Positions 8,039 to 17,057 of a DNA stretch of 64,000 nucleotides are shown here, one piece after another. The stretch is taken from NCBI RefSeq assembly GCF_019977195.1, contig NZ_AP024643.1:1860001-1924000 (forward strand), written 5' to 3'. The stretch is from Arthrobacter sp. StoSoilA2 (GTDB lineage Bacteria > Actinomycetota > Actinomycetes > Actinomycetales > Micrococcaceae). The translations under genes and the position numbers were made by a program. How positions within the stretch are numbered: the first letter of the stretch is position 1; each line of letters starts with the position of its first letter. Under the pieces are notes generated by a model, which made no database searches, was not told the origin of the DNA, and worked only from the letters and a program-made list of their open reading frames with translations.

Positions 8039-8860
8039 CTAGCGCTGCTGCCGATTCCGCGAAACGGGTTGGCTTTGCAGCAGGCTCTGCAAGAGTGCAT
8101 CGAAAAGTTTTGCGGAGTTTTTGGCGGAATCGCCTGGCCAATGATGTACCGAATGCGCTGCGCCCTGGATCTGCTGCCAGTTCGCCTGTTCCGGAATGTG
8201 CGGAGTCAGGAGCAGCTCGCCGAACATGGACTCCATCTCGGACAGCCGGAAGGTGTGCTCGGCTGATCCGGAACGAACCCGGTTGGCGACGATTCCCGCT
8301 GGCGCCAGGTGCGGAGCAAACTCCTGCCTGAACAACTGGATGGCGCGCATGGTTCGTTCAGTACCGGCCACGGAGAACAGGCCGGGTTCGGCCACGAGTA
8401 CTACGCGGTCGCTCGCGCTCCATGCCATCCGTGTGAGCCCGTTCAGCGAAGGAGGGCAGTCCACAAGAATCAATTCGTAGTTGGTGGTCCCTGCAAGAAC
8501 GGCCGAGAGCCTGCGAAGGTCCCGTCGGCCGAGGTCCGGGCGATCATAGATGCCCGTGAAAGCCGATCCGACAGCAACGTCAAGCTTGCCGCCGCTGGAA
8601 CCGTTGGAGACCCAGCTGCTGCTGGCGACGTTCTCGGGGAGTTTGGCTTTTCTGGGACTCTTGAGCATGCGGCCAATGTCCAACTGCCCGCCTCGCTGGA
8701 CGCCGAGTGCCGTCGTCGCGTCCGCATGGGGATCGAGGTCCACCACGAGGGTTGGAATGCCGGCCGCGAGGGCCGCCGACGCCAGGCCGGTGGTCACGGA
8801 CGTCTTTCCCACTCCGCCTTTGAGGCTGCTGATGCTGACTACTTGCACTTGAAAACCCAA
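8039..8860 (-). CDS. ParA/MinD-like P-loop ATPase
   Basis: The product of about 270 residues begins with a deviant Walker A motif, SSLKGGVGKTSVTTGLA, followed by VVDLDPHADATTALG and the Walker B strand LILVDCPPSLNGLT. These mark it as a ParA/Soj family ATPase, which dimerises on ATP and often positions DNA or protein complexes. No parB gene or parS site is seen nearby, so it is an orphan rather than the chromosomal partition ATPase. The frame opens at TTG 8860; GTG 8848 is an equally good start because homology begins right after it. No strong ribosome-binding site precedes either. It is convergent with the MerR gene and divergent from pyc. Confidence 0.85.
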   Translation of the reverse strand: MGFQVQVVSISSLKGGVGKTSVTTGLASAALAAGIPTLVVDLDPHADATTALGVQRGGQLDIGRMLKSPRKAKLPENVASSSWVSNGSSGGKLDVAVGSAFTGIYDRPDLGRRDLRRLSAVLAGTTNYELILVDCPPSLNGLTRMAWSASDRVVLVAEPGLFSVAGTERTMRAIQLFRQEFAPHLAPAGIVANRVRSGSAEHTFRLSEMESMFGELLLTPHIPEQANWQQIQGAAHSVHHWPGDSAKNSAKLFDALLQSLLQSQPVSRNRQQR

Positions 8861-9060
8861 AACCTAACGCCGGTTGCCGTATCGCGCTGTTTTCCGCTTC
8901 GGGACCGCCGAAGCCGGGGCTTGCCGAAGCCCCTCCAACATCATATGGGGCGGGGCGGTGGAATCCCGCTTTCTACGCGCCCGGGCAGCGTTGGATGGTG
9001 CGGGCATTAGCACGGCAGGGAGTCGCGCGCACGCATATACAGCCCAGATGACGATTCCAT

Positions 9061-9086
9061 TGTGATGGTTGCCACAAAGATTTGTG
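9061..9086. promoter_or_regulatory. Candidate CRP/GlxR-like site upstream of pyc
   Basis: TGTGA-N6-CCACA (9061-9076) differs at one base from the CRP-family consensus TGTGA-N6-TCACA. An overlapping perfect dyad CACAAA-GA-TTTGTG spans 9073-9086. Both lie 65-95 bp before pyc. The rest of the 292-bp gap 8861-9152 shows no gene. Confidence 0.35.
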
Positions 9087-9152
9087 TTTGATGCTGGCGG
9101 CACTACACACTGTGACCACCGACCGATCCACCCGCAATGATGCAGGAGAAGT

Positions 9153-12100
9153 ATGTTTTCGAAAATTCTGGTGGCCAATCGCGGCGAAATCGCGATCAGG
9201 GCGTTTCGCGCTGGTTATGAACTGGGCGCCAAGACCGTAGCCGTCTTTCCGCACGAGGACCGTAACTCGATCCACCGTCAGAAGGCCGACGAAGCTTACC
9301 TGATCGGCGAGGTGGGCCATCCTGTCCGCGCCTATTTGGACGTAGAGGAGGTTGTCCGCGTCGCCAAGGAAGCCGGCGCTGACGCCATTTACCCGGGTTA
9401 CGGATTCTTGTCCGAGAACCCGGACCTCGCGCGCGCTGCCAAGGCCGCGGGCATCACCTTTGTGGGTCCGCCAGCTGAGGTGCTTGAGCTTGCGGGAAAC
9501 AAGGTTGCTGCCTTGGAAGCTGCCCGCAAGGCCGGTGTCCCCGTGCTGAAGTCGAGCAAGCCTTCAAAGGACCTCGACGAGCTCATTGCGGCAGCCGACG
9601 AAATCGGCTTCCCGATCTTCGCCAAGGCCGTTGCCGGCGGTGGTGGACGTGGAATGCGTCGCGTGGAGACCCGCGAAGCCCTCCCCGAGGCCCTGCAGTC
9701 CGCCATGCGCGAGGCCGATGCCGCGTTTGGCGATCCCACGATGTTCCTCGAGCAGGCGGTGCTGCGCCCGCGCCACATCGAAGTGCAGATCCTGGCGGAC
9801 GCCGAAGGCAACGTCATGCACCTGTTCGAACGTGACTGTTCCTTGCAGCGCCGCCACCAGAAGGTAGTGGAAATCGCGCCCGCGCCCAACCTGGATGAGA
9901 ACATCCGCCAGGCGCTATACCGTGACGCCGTGGCCTTCGCCAAAGCCCTGAACTATGTCAACGCCGGAACGGTGGAGTTCCTGGTGGACACCGAGGGTGA
10001 GCGGGCCGGCCAGCACGTTTTCATCGAAATGAACCCCCGCATCCAGGTTGAGCACACTGTGACAGAAGAAATCACGGATGTGGACCTCGTGCAGGCGCAG
10101 ATGCGTATTGCCTCAGGGGAGACCCTTGCGGACCTTGGCCTGAGCCAGGAGACAGTATCCATCAAGGGCGCCGCGTTGCAGTGCCGCATCACCACGGAGG
10201 ATCCGGCCAACGGCTTCCGCCCGGACGTCGGAAAGATCACCGGCTACCGTTCCGCAGGTGGCGCAGGCGTGCGTCTCGACGGCGGTACCGTCTACTCCGG
10301 TGCCGAGATCAGCCCGCACTTCGACTCCATGCTCGTCAAGCTGACCTGCCGCGGACGCGATTACCCGGCTGCGGTTGCCCGTGCGCGGCGCGGCCTGGCA
10401 GAGTTCCGGATCCGTGGCGTGTCAACCAACATTCCGTTCCTGCAGGCCGTGCTGGCCGATCCGGACTTCAACGCCGGCAACGTAGCCACGGACTTCATCG
10501 ATAAGCGGCCGGAGCTGCTCAAGTCGCACATCTCCGCGGACCGCGGCACCAAACTGCTGACGTGGTTGGCCGATGTCACGGTGAACAAGCCCAATGGCGA
10601 GCTGACGGTCCACTCCGATCCCGCCAAGAAACTGCCCGTCGTCGAGGGTCCGGTTCCCACGTCAGGATCGCGCCAGAAGCTGCTGGAGCTCGGTCCTGAG
10701 GGCTTCGCGAAAGCCCTGCGAGAGCAGCAGGCAGTCGCCGTTACGGACACCACGTTCCGTGACGCGCACCAGTCCTTGCTGGCTACCCGTGTCCGTACCC
10801 GCGACCTCGTGGCTGCCGGCCCGGCCGTCACTGCCTTGCTGCCGGAGCTTCTTTCCGTGGAGGCCTGGGGTGGTGCGACGTACGACGTCGCGCTGCGCTT
10901 CCTCGGCGAGGACCCTTGGGACCGCTTGGCTGCTTTGCGCCAGGCGCTGCCGAACACCTGTATCCAGATGCTGCTCCGTGGACGGAACACCGTTGGTTAC
11001 ACGCCCTACCCGGAAGAGGTGACCGAGGCTTTCGTCAACGAGGCCGCGGCTACGGGCATTGACATCTTCCGCATCTTTGACGCCCTCAACGACGTCAACC
11101 AGATGGCCCCGGCAATACGGGCTGTGCGTGCCACCGGAACGGCCGTCGCAGAGGTGGCGCTTTGCTACACAGGCAACCTCCTTGACCCGAACGAGGACCT
11201 GTACACCCTCGACTACTATCTGGACCTTGCCCAGAAGATCGTCGATGCCGGTGCCCACATCCTCGCCATCAAGGACATGGCAGGTCTCCTGCGTCCCGCT
11301 GCGGCTGCCAAGCTCGTCTCGGCTTTGCGTGAACGCTTCGATCTCCCGGTGCACCTGCACACGCATGACACCGCCGGTGGCCAGCTCGCAACAATTCTGG
11401 CGGCCGTGGATGCCGGAGTCGACGCCGTCGATGTCGCTTCTGCTTCACTGGCGGGCACTACCAGCCAGCCTGCTGCATCCGCCCTCGTTGCGGCCTTGGC
11501 CAATACACCGCGCGACACCGGGATGAGCCTTGCCAATGTCGGCGCACTGGAGCCTTACTGGGAAGCGGTCCGACGCGTGTACGCGCCGTTCGAGTCCGGG
11601 CTGCCAGGTCCCACAGGCCGTGTCTACCAGCACGAAATCCCTGGGGGCCAGCTGTCCAACCTTCGCCAGCAGGCCATCGCCTTGGGGCTGGGGGAGCAGT
11701 TCGAAGCCATCGAGGACATGTACACGGCGGCAGACCGCATCCTGGGCCGCCTGGTCAAGGTGACGCCGTCCTCCAAGGTGGTGGGTGACCTTGCCCTGCA
11801 CCTCGTTGGACTGAACGCGGATCCCGCAGACTTCAACGAGAATCCGCAGAACTATGACATTCCGGATTCTGTCATCGGCTTCCTCTCCGGCGAGCTCGGC
11901 AACCCTCCCGGAGGCTGGCCGGAGCCGTTCCGTACCAAGGCCCTCCAAGGCCGCAGCATCAAGGTCCGGGACGTTGAGATCAGTTCAGAGGACAGCGCCG
12001 CGCTGAAGGGTGATTCGAAGACCCGCCAGCACACCCTGAACAGGCTTCTCTTCGCAGGTCCTACCAAGGACTACCTCAAGAGCGTGGAGACCTACGGCAA

Positions 12101-12548
12101 CATCTCCGTGCTGGACACCCGTGATTACCTCTACGGGCTGCAGCGCGGTGCTGAGCACGTCATCGAGCTGGAGAAGGGCGTACGGCTGATCGCCCAGCTT
12201 GAGGCTGTCTCCGAAGCCGACGAGAAGGGCATGCGTACAGTGATGTGTACGCTCAACGGCCAGTCGCGTCCGGTGGTTGTCCGCGACCGTTCCGTGGTGA
12301 GCAACGTCAAGGCCGCAGAGAAGGCCGACCCCGCACAGCCCGGGCAGGTTGCAGCCCCGTTCGCGGGGGCGGTCACCGTTACGGTCAAGGCAGGCGATGT
12401 GGTCAACGCCGGCGATACCGTTGCCACGATCGAGGCAATGAAGATGGAAGCATCCATCACGACGCCGGTGGCCGGCACGGTTTCCCGCCTCGCCATCTCC
12501 TCGGTGGAGCAGGTCCAGGGCGGCGATTTGCTGCTGGTGATCGGCTAA
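9153..12548 (+). CDS. pyc: Pyruvate carboxylase
   Basis: Pyruvate carboxylase makes oxaloacetate from pyruvate, bicarbonate and ATP, refilling the TCA cycle. The single 1131-residue chain has all parts in order. The biotin carboxylase starts at FSKILVANRGEIAIRAFRA, with the ATP-grasp loop AVAGGGGRGMR and EMNPRIQVEHTVTEE. The carboxyltransferase (about residues 525-800) has TTFRDAHQSLLATRVR and the metal-site region HLHTHDTAGG. The C-terminal biotinyl domain has EAMKMEAS with the biotin lysine at residue 1097. Length is normal. AGGAGAAG precedes ATG. A strong terminator follows, so it is monocistronic. Confidence 0.97.
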   Translation: MFSKILVANRGEIAIRAFRAGYELGAKTVAVFPHEDRNSIHRQKADEAYLIGEVGHPVRAYLDVEEVVRVAKEAGADAIYPGYGFLSENPDLARAAKAAGITFVGPPAEVLELAGNKVAALEAARKAGVPVLKSSKPSKDLDELIAAADEIGFPIFAKAVAGGGGRGMRRVETREALPEALQSAMREADAAFGDPTMFLEQAVLRPRHIEVQILADAEGNVMHLFERDCSLQRRHQKVVEIAPAPNLDENIRQALYRDAVAFAKALNYVNAGTVEFLVDTEGERAGQHVFIEMNPRIQVEHTVTEEITDVDLVQAQMRIASGETLADLGLSQETVSIKGAALQCRITTEDPANGFRPDVGKITGYRSAGGAGVRLDGGTVYSGAEISPHFDSMLVKLTCRGRDYPAAVARARRGLAEFRIRGVSTNIPFLQAVLADPDFNAGNVATDFIDKRPELLKSHISADRGTKLLTWLADVTVNKPNGELTVHSDPAKKLPVVEGPVPTSGSRQKLLELGPEGFAKALREQQAVAVTDTTFRDAHQSLLATRVRTRDLVAAGPAVTALLPELLSVEAWGGATYDVALRFLGEDPWDRLAALRQALPNTCIQMLLRGRNTVGYTPYPEEVTEAFVNEAAATGIDIFRIFDALNDVNQMAPAIRAVRATGTAVAEVALCYTGNLLDPNEDLYTLDYYLDLAQKIVDAGAHILAIKDMAGLLRPAAAAKLVSALRERFDLPVHLHTHDTAGGQLATILAAVDAGVDAVDVASASLAGTTSQPAASALVAALANTPRDTGMSLANVGALEPYWEAVRRVYAPFESGLPGPTGRVYQHEIPGGQLSNLRQQAIALGLGEQFEAIEDMYTAADRILGRLVKVTPSSKVVGDLALHLVGLNADPADFNENPQNYDIPDSVIGFLSGELGNPPGGWPEPFRTKALQGRSIKVRDVEISSEDSAALKGDSKTRQHTLNRLLFAGPTKDYLKSVETYGNISVLDTRDYLYGLQRGAEHVIELEKGVRLIAQLEAVSEADEKGMRTVMCTLNGQSRPVVVRDRSVVSNVKAAEKADPAQPGQVAAPFAGAVTVTVKAGDVVNAGDTVATIEAMKMEASITTPVAGTVSRLAISSVEQVQGGDLLLVIG

Positions 12549-12561
12549 CGATCCATCAACG

Positions 12562-12598
12562 AAAAACCCCTTCCGGAGGAATTCCGGAAGGGGTTTTT
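12562..12598. terminator. Bidirectional Rho-independent terminator after pyc
   Basis: AAAAACCCCTTCCGG (12562-12576) pairs with CCGGAAGGGGTTTTT (12584-12598), with a T-run on both strands. It serves pyc and the convergent fadD. Confidence 0.96.
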
Positions 12599-12618
12599 CG
12601 TTTGCGGTGGCGCCTTGG

Positions 12619-14430
12619 CTACTGCGGCCGGGGCGCCGAATACATCTCTTCAATCACGGCGTCAAAGTCCTTCATGACCTGCGCGCGCTTGACCTTCAGC
12701 GACGGAGTGAGGTGGCCTGAGGCCTCCGTGAAGTCCGCCGGGACTATCCGGAAGGATTTGATCGCCTCCGCTTGGGAGACAGACTGGTTGGCTTTGCTGA
12801 TGAGGTCCTGGACGGCAGCCCGTACTACCGGGTTCCCGGCAGCTTCCTCCAGGGTGGTACCGGACGGGAGCCCATGGCGCTCCAGCCATCCCGGCAACGC
12901 CTCCTCGTCCAGGGTTACCAAAGCGCCGATGAACGGACGGTTGTCGCCCACTACCAGGACCTGGGAAACCAAGGCGTCTGCACGGATCTGGTCTTCCAGC
13001 AGGGCAGGAACCACGTTCTTTCCACCTGCCGTGACGATGATTTCCTTCTTGCGGCCGGTGATCTTGAGGAAGCCGTTGCTATCCAGCTCGCCGATGTCGC
13101 CGGTGCGGAACCATCCGTCGGCAAAAGTTTCCTGCGTGAGATCCTCGCGCTTGTAGTAGCCACGCATGACGCAGACGCCCTTGGCGAGAATTTCGCCGTC
13201 GTCCGCGATCTTGACGGCATTGCCGGGAAGTGGGGCGCCCACGGTGCCGATCCTGATCATCGAGGGTGTGTTGACGGAGATGGGTGCCGTGGTTTCCGTC
13301 AGGCCGTATCCCTCCAGGATCTGCAGGCCGATGCCCTGGAAGAAGTGGCCCAGGCGTTCGCCCAAGGGGCCGCCACCGGAGACAGCGTGTGCCACATGTC
13401 CGCCCATGGCGGCGCGGAGCTTTCCATAGACGAGTTTGTCGAACACCGCATGCTTGAGCTTCAACCCCAAGCCCAGGGAACCCGCCTGGCGCGCCTTGGA
13501 GTACTCGATCGCCGTGTCCACTGCACGGTGGAAGATGGCGCCCTTGCCACTGTCCTCGGCTTTCGTCAGTGCGGAATTGTAGACCTTCTCGAAGACACGC
13601 GGCACAGCAAGGATGAACGTTGGCTGGAAGCTCTGCAGATCGGCCAGCAAATGTTTGATATCCGGCGTGTGGGCAACTTTGACGCCCCCTGCAACGGCAA
13701 GGACGGAGATGAAGCGCGCAAAGACGTGGGCCAGAGGCAGGAACATGATGGTCTTGGCCGACTCGTTGATGATTTCGCCCAGCGCCGCACGGGCGTTCTC
13801 GGAGAGCTCCACGAAGTTTCCGTGGGTCAGTTCGCAGCCCTTGGGCCTGCCCGTGGTTCCTGACGTGTAGATAATGGTGGCCAGGTCTTTCAGGCCTGCA
13901 GCGGAGCGGCGCTTCTCAAGTTCTTCATCGGTGACGCTGGTGCCAGCGGCGCGAAGGGCATCAAGGCCGGCACCCTCAAGCTGCCAAACGTTGGCCACTG
14001 ACTGTATGTCTTCGGCCGCGACGGCCTGCCTGATGATGTCCTCGTGGTGTGCGGCTTCACCGAAGGCGGCCACAGCACCGGAGTCGCCCAGGTTCCAAGC
14101 CACCTGCGATGGGGAAGAGGTCTCATAAATCGGGACAGAGACAGCGCCTGCGAACCAGATGGCAAAGTCCACCAGCGACCACTCATAACGGGTCCGGGAC
14201 ATAATGCCGACGCGGTCGCCAGCGCCCACTCCACTGGCGATAAGGCCCTTGGCCAAGGCCTTGACGTCGGCAAGGAAATCCGTGGCCCGGATGTCCTGCC
14301 ACTCTTTGTTGCTGTCCAGCTTGGCGAACAGGGCCGGGTTCGAAGCCTTGGCGGCTTCCCGGACGACGAGGTCCGTGATGTTGGTTTCAGGGGCAACGTT
14401 GACAAGGGGCGGAACACTGAATTCACGCAC
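12619..14430 (-). CDS. Long-chain fatty acid-CoA ligase (FadD15-like)
   Basis: This AMP-forming acyl-CoA synthetase activates fatty acids through an acyl-adenylate. The 603-residue protein contains the P-loop YTSGTTGRPKG, the motif GYGLTETTAP, the adenylate motif GWFRTGDIGELD, and GRKKEIIVTAGGKNV with the catalytic lysine region downstream. GTG at 14430 is chosen because AAAGGAG lies 5 nt upstream; an ATG seven codons earlier lacks such a site. It is divergent from the glucokinase gene. In mycobacteria fadD15 lies in the same neighbourhood as the acyltransferase, aroG and pknL, which supports the assignment. Confidence 0.93.
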   Translation of the reverse strand: MREFSVPPLVNVAPETNITDLVVREAAKASNPALFAKLDSNKEWQDIRATDFLADVKALAKGLIASGVGAGDRVGIMSRTRYEWSLVDFAIWFAGAVSVPIYETSSPSQVAWNLGDSGAVAAFGEAAHHEDIIRQAVAAEDIQSVANVWQLEGAGLDALRAAGTSVTDEELEKRRSAAGLKDLATIIYTSGTTGRPKGCELTHGNFVELSENARAALGEIINESAKTIMFLPLAHVFARFISVLAVAGGVKVAHTPDIKHLLADLQSFQPTFILAVPRVFEKVYNSALTKAEDSGKGAIFHRAVDTAIEYSKARQAGSLGLGLKLKHAVFDKLVYGKLRAAMGGHVAHAVSGGGPLGERLGHFFQGIGLQILEGYGLTETTAPISVNTPSMIRIGTVGAPLPGNAVKIADDGEILAKGVCVMRGYYKREDLTQETFADGWFRTGDIGELDSNGFLKITGRKKEIIVTAGGKNVVPALLEDQIRADALVSQVLVVGDNRPFIGALVTLDEEALPGWLERHGLPSGTTLEEAAGNPVVRAAVQDLISKANQSVSQAEAIKSFRIVPADFTEASGHLTPSLKVKRAQVMKDFDAVIEEMYSAPRPQ

Positions 14431-14605
14431 GGTAGCTCCTTTGATATGCACGGGCCGCGTGGGGCTGCTTTCACTCTAGTATGCCCACCCGCGGAGGTGT
14501 GTCCTATTTCACCTACTGGCGAGTAACTTTACGGATGACCCTCCGTTTCGGGCAACTTGGCGCTGTCCAATCCTTCCGATGGCTACCTGCCTTGCCCCGG
14601 CAGAA

Positions 14606-14611
14606 TAGGAT
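14606..14611 (+). promoter_or_regulatory. -10 element, leaderless start of the ROK glucokinase
   Basis: TAGGAT lies exactly 6 nt before the ATG at 14618 and no ribosome-binding site is present, which suggests transcription begins at or next to the start codon. Confidence 0.5.
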
Positions 14612-14617
14612 GTTGGG

Positions 14618-15676
14618 ATGCCTTCACTACGGTCCAGTTCCCGTGCCCGGCCCCGGCCACCCGTCGCTGCCTTGAAGGACGTTCCCTGGGCTGGGCGCAG
14701 GAGCCATTTGGGCCGACGGGGGCTGGCCATCGGCATCGATATCGGCGGCACCAAGGTAGCTGCCGGCGTGGTTGACGCGGAGGGCAGGATCCTTGCAGAG
14801 GCACGCAGGTCCACGCCTGGCGCCGACCCCCGGGCCGTGGAGCGGACCATCGTGGAACTGGTTGACGAACTCAGCGCGGACCACCGGATTGCCTCCGTGG
14901 GTATAGGCGCGGCCGGTTGGATGGACCTCGACGGCGGTACGGTCCTCTTCAGCCCGCATCTTGCGTGGCGCAACGAACCCCTGAGGGAAAGCCTGCAGAA
15001 CCTGTTGAGGCGGCCGGTATTGCTAACGAACGACGCCGATGCGGCCGCCTGGGCGGAGTGGCGCTTTGGCGCCGGCCAAGGTGAGAGCCGACTCGTGTGC
15101 ATCACGTTGGGCACAGGCATCGGCGGCGCAATGGTGATGGACGGGAGAGTTGAACGCGGCCGCTACGGTGTAGCCGGCGAATTTGGCCACCAGATCATTT
15201 TCCCCGGCGGGCACCGCTGTGAATGCGGCAACCGTGGCTGCTGGGAGCAATATGCGTCAGGCAACGCCCTCGGCCGTGAGGCCCGCCAATTGGTGCGAAC
15301 CAACTCGCCTGAAGGCCGCGCACTCCTTGAGCGGGCCGGCGGTGTGGCGGAGAGCATCACCGGAGCTGCAGTTACCGAATTGGCGCTGGCCGGGGACTCC
15401 ACGTCAAGGGAACTGTTGGCGGACCAGGGTGAATGGTTGGGCTTGGGGCTGGCCAACCTGGCGGCGGCACTGGATCCCGGTATGTTCGTGATCGGAGGCG
15501 GATTGTGCGACGCAGGGGACCTGCTCGCCGGACCGGCCCGTGAGGCGTTCGCCAGAAATCTGACTGGGCGTGGATTCCGTCCGATGGCAAGGATTGAGCT
15601 TGCCGCTCTCGGACCCCGTGCAGGCATGATCGGCGCAGCTGATCTTTCCCGGGTCAGCGGGCGTGCCCACAGCTAG
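14618..15676 (+). CDS. glk: ROK-family glucokinase
   Basis: Glucokinase phosphorylates free cytoplasmic glucose with ATP. After a basic N-terminal tail of about 33 residues comes the ATP phosphate loop [16 protein letters not shown]. Further motifs are GAAGWMD, TNDADAAAWAEWRFGAG, TLGTGIGGAMV, and the ROK signature with zinc ligands GEFGHQ...CECGNRGCWEQYASG. Length (352) is slightly above the usual 310-330 because of the tail; a downstream start at about residue 36 is possible. It is divergent from fadD. It is one of two ROK kinases in the window; the other (57290-58126) resembles polyphosphate glucokinases. Confidence 0.92.
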   Translation: MPSLRSSSRARPRPPVAALKDVPWAGRRSHLGRRGLAIGIDIGGTKVAAGVVDAEGRILAEARRSTPGADPRAVERTIVELVDELSADHRIASVGIGAAGWMDLDGGTVLFSPHLAWRNEPLRESLQNLLRRPVLLTNDADAAAWAEWRFGAGQGESRLVCITLGTGIGGAMVMDGRVERGRYGVAGEFGHQIIFPGGHRCECGNRGCWEQYASGNALGREARQLVRTNSPEGRALLERAGGVAESITGAAVTELALAGDSTSRELLADQGEWLGLGLANLAAALDPGMFVIGGGLCDAGDLLAGPAREAFARNLTGRGFRPMARIELAALGPRAGMIGAADLSRVSGRAHS

Positions 15677-15706
15677 GAAAGCCCACAAGCAATCGGACCC
15701 GTCCAG

Positions 15707-16267
15707 CTAGATGCGGGCGCCGTCGTCGTCCTCGTTTTTCTCGTGCGGTAGCCGCATGATCAGGTAGACCACGGAAGCTGCAAAGGCCACCACTATGCCA
15801 AGGATGGCCAGCAACGGTGCGGAACGCCAGAACATCGCCGTAAAAAGCAGGGCGAGGGGGCCGCCCACAGCGCCGATCCACGCCAGCATGGTCAGCGGGT
15901 CTGTTCCCACCAGGCTGGGAGGCTCCTCGGGCACAAAGGCGCCGTCGTCGTCGTCCACCTCGAAATCGCGGGGACCCAGGGGCCCGCCGTTCAATTGTTC
16001 CTTTTCTCCTGGTGTCGTGCCGGCATCAGGCGCTGCTGCCGTGGCCGGAGTAGACAGTCCCAGCGGATCAAAGTCCCTGAAGGCCTTCGGAGCGTCCTCC
16101 CTGGCTGGCCCGGCTCCTGCTTGCTCCCTTTCCTGCCGACCCGGCTCGGCGGTCTCTCCGAGCGGTGAGGATTCCGTCGCTTCCAGCCGTGCCACCAAAT
16201 CCAACCAGACGGCGTCGTCATCTTTGTTGGCACTCTGATCGGCAGAGTTGGGATCAGGCCTGTTCAT
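15707..16267 (-). CDS. Hypothetical membrane protein with acidic N-terminal region
   Basis: The 186-residue product starts with a polar, acidic region of about 120 residues rich in Pro, Ala, Asp and Glu. Two hydrophobic segments follow (LTMLAWIGAVGGPLALLFTA and LLAILGIVVAFAASVVYLIM), then a charged tail. ATG 16267 is chosen because it overlaps the end of the upstream esterase gene by 14 nt; the frame is open further upstream inside that gene, but codons there read as its shadow. No known domain is recognised. It is the last gene of a three-gene operon with two esterases. Confidence 0.75.
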   Translation of the reverse strand: MNRPDPNSADQSANKDDDAVWLDLVARLEATESSPLGETAEPGRQEREQAGAGPAREDAPKAFRDFDPLGLSTPATAAAPDAGTTPGEKEQLNGGPLGPRDFEVDDDDGAFVPEEPPSLVGTDPLTMLAWIGAVGGPLALLFTAMFWRSAPLLAILGIVVAFAASVVYLIMRLPHEKNEDDDGARI

Positions 16268-17057
16268 CGGCTTTGTCCTTTTCGAGGGAAGACCCGCTGC
16301 CGGCCAGTGCCGCCAAGGTCTTTTGGATGAAGTCGACAGTTCCCGCGAAGATTTCAGGGGCGTCGTTGTCCAGGGTCGCAACATGATGGCTGTTGCTGAG
16401 GTAGGTGACTTCAACGGGCGCCTGGACCCGTGCACGGAGGAACTCAAGGCTGGCATTGGAGATGACATTGTCCACTGTGGAGCGGAAGACGCGGACAGGC
16501 GAACCAATGCGGGGCAGCAGCGCGGCCGTATCCTTGTACATCTTCTTCAACTCGTGGGCCGCGGCAACCGGGGTGCGGGAATAGGCCCCTTCGTCCTGAT
16601 CCGGCTTCAAAATGTCGTTGGCGATCGCCGGAGTGCTCTTTATGACGTACTTGAGGGCGGCAACAATGACAGCCCGTGGGTCATCAAGGACCAGGCCAGG
16701 GTTGACCACAATGGTGCCGGCCACGGGTCGTGTCGCCGCGATGCGCAGTGCCAGTGTTCCGCCCATGGACAGTCCGGCCGCGAAGACGAAATCGCATTCG
16801 CCTGCCAGTTCCCTGTAGGCATCGTCAACGGCCCGGTGCCATTCGCGCCATGAACGCGTGGCCATGTCCTGCCAAGTAGTTCCGTGCCCGGGGAGCAATG
16901 GAACCCTGACGGCATATCCTGCCGCTGCCAGATGCTCGGCCCAGGGCCGGACGCTGTGCGGGCTTCCCGTAAAGCCGTGGGACATAACGACGCCAACCCT
17001 GGGGCCTGAGCCGGTCCAGTTGCTGAGGAACGGGGAGAAATCGGGAAGCATTTTCAT
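16254..17057 (-). CDS. Alpha/beta hydrolase, carboxylesterase/monoacylglycerol lipase type
   Basis: The 267-residue enzyme has the serine hydrolase fold: oxyanion region SHGFTGSPHSVRPWAEHLA, lid-side motif LLPGHGTTWQDM, nucleophile elbow AGLSMGGTLALR, a late aspartate (RSTVDNVI), and the catalytic histidine in SNSHHVATLDNDA. This pattern matches Est30-like carboxylesterases and monoacylglycerol lipases. No signal peptide is seen, so it acts in the cytoplasm, probably on short acyl esters or monoglycerides. Its ATG overlaps the stop of the next esterase by 4 nt. The two share an identical layout and many identical stretches, so they arose by tandem duplication. Confidence 0.88.
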   Translation of the reverse strand: MKMLPDFSPFLSNWTGSGPRVGVVMSHGFTGSPHSVRPWAEHLAAAGYAVRVPLLPGHGTTWQDMATRSWREWHRAVDDAYRELAGECDFVFAAGLSMGGTLALRIAATRPVAGTIVVNPGLVLDDPRAVIVAALKYVIKSTPAIANDILKPDQDEGAYSRTPVAAAHELKKMYKDTAALLPRIGSPVRVFRSTVDNVISNASLEFLRARVQAPVEVTYLSNSHHVATLDNDAPEIFAGTVDFIQKTLAALAGSGSSLEKDKADEQA

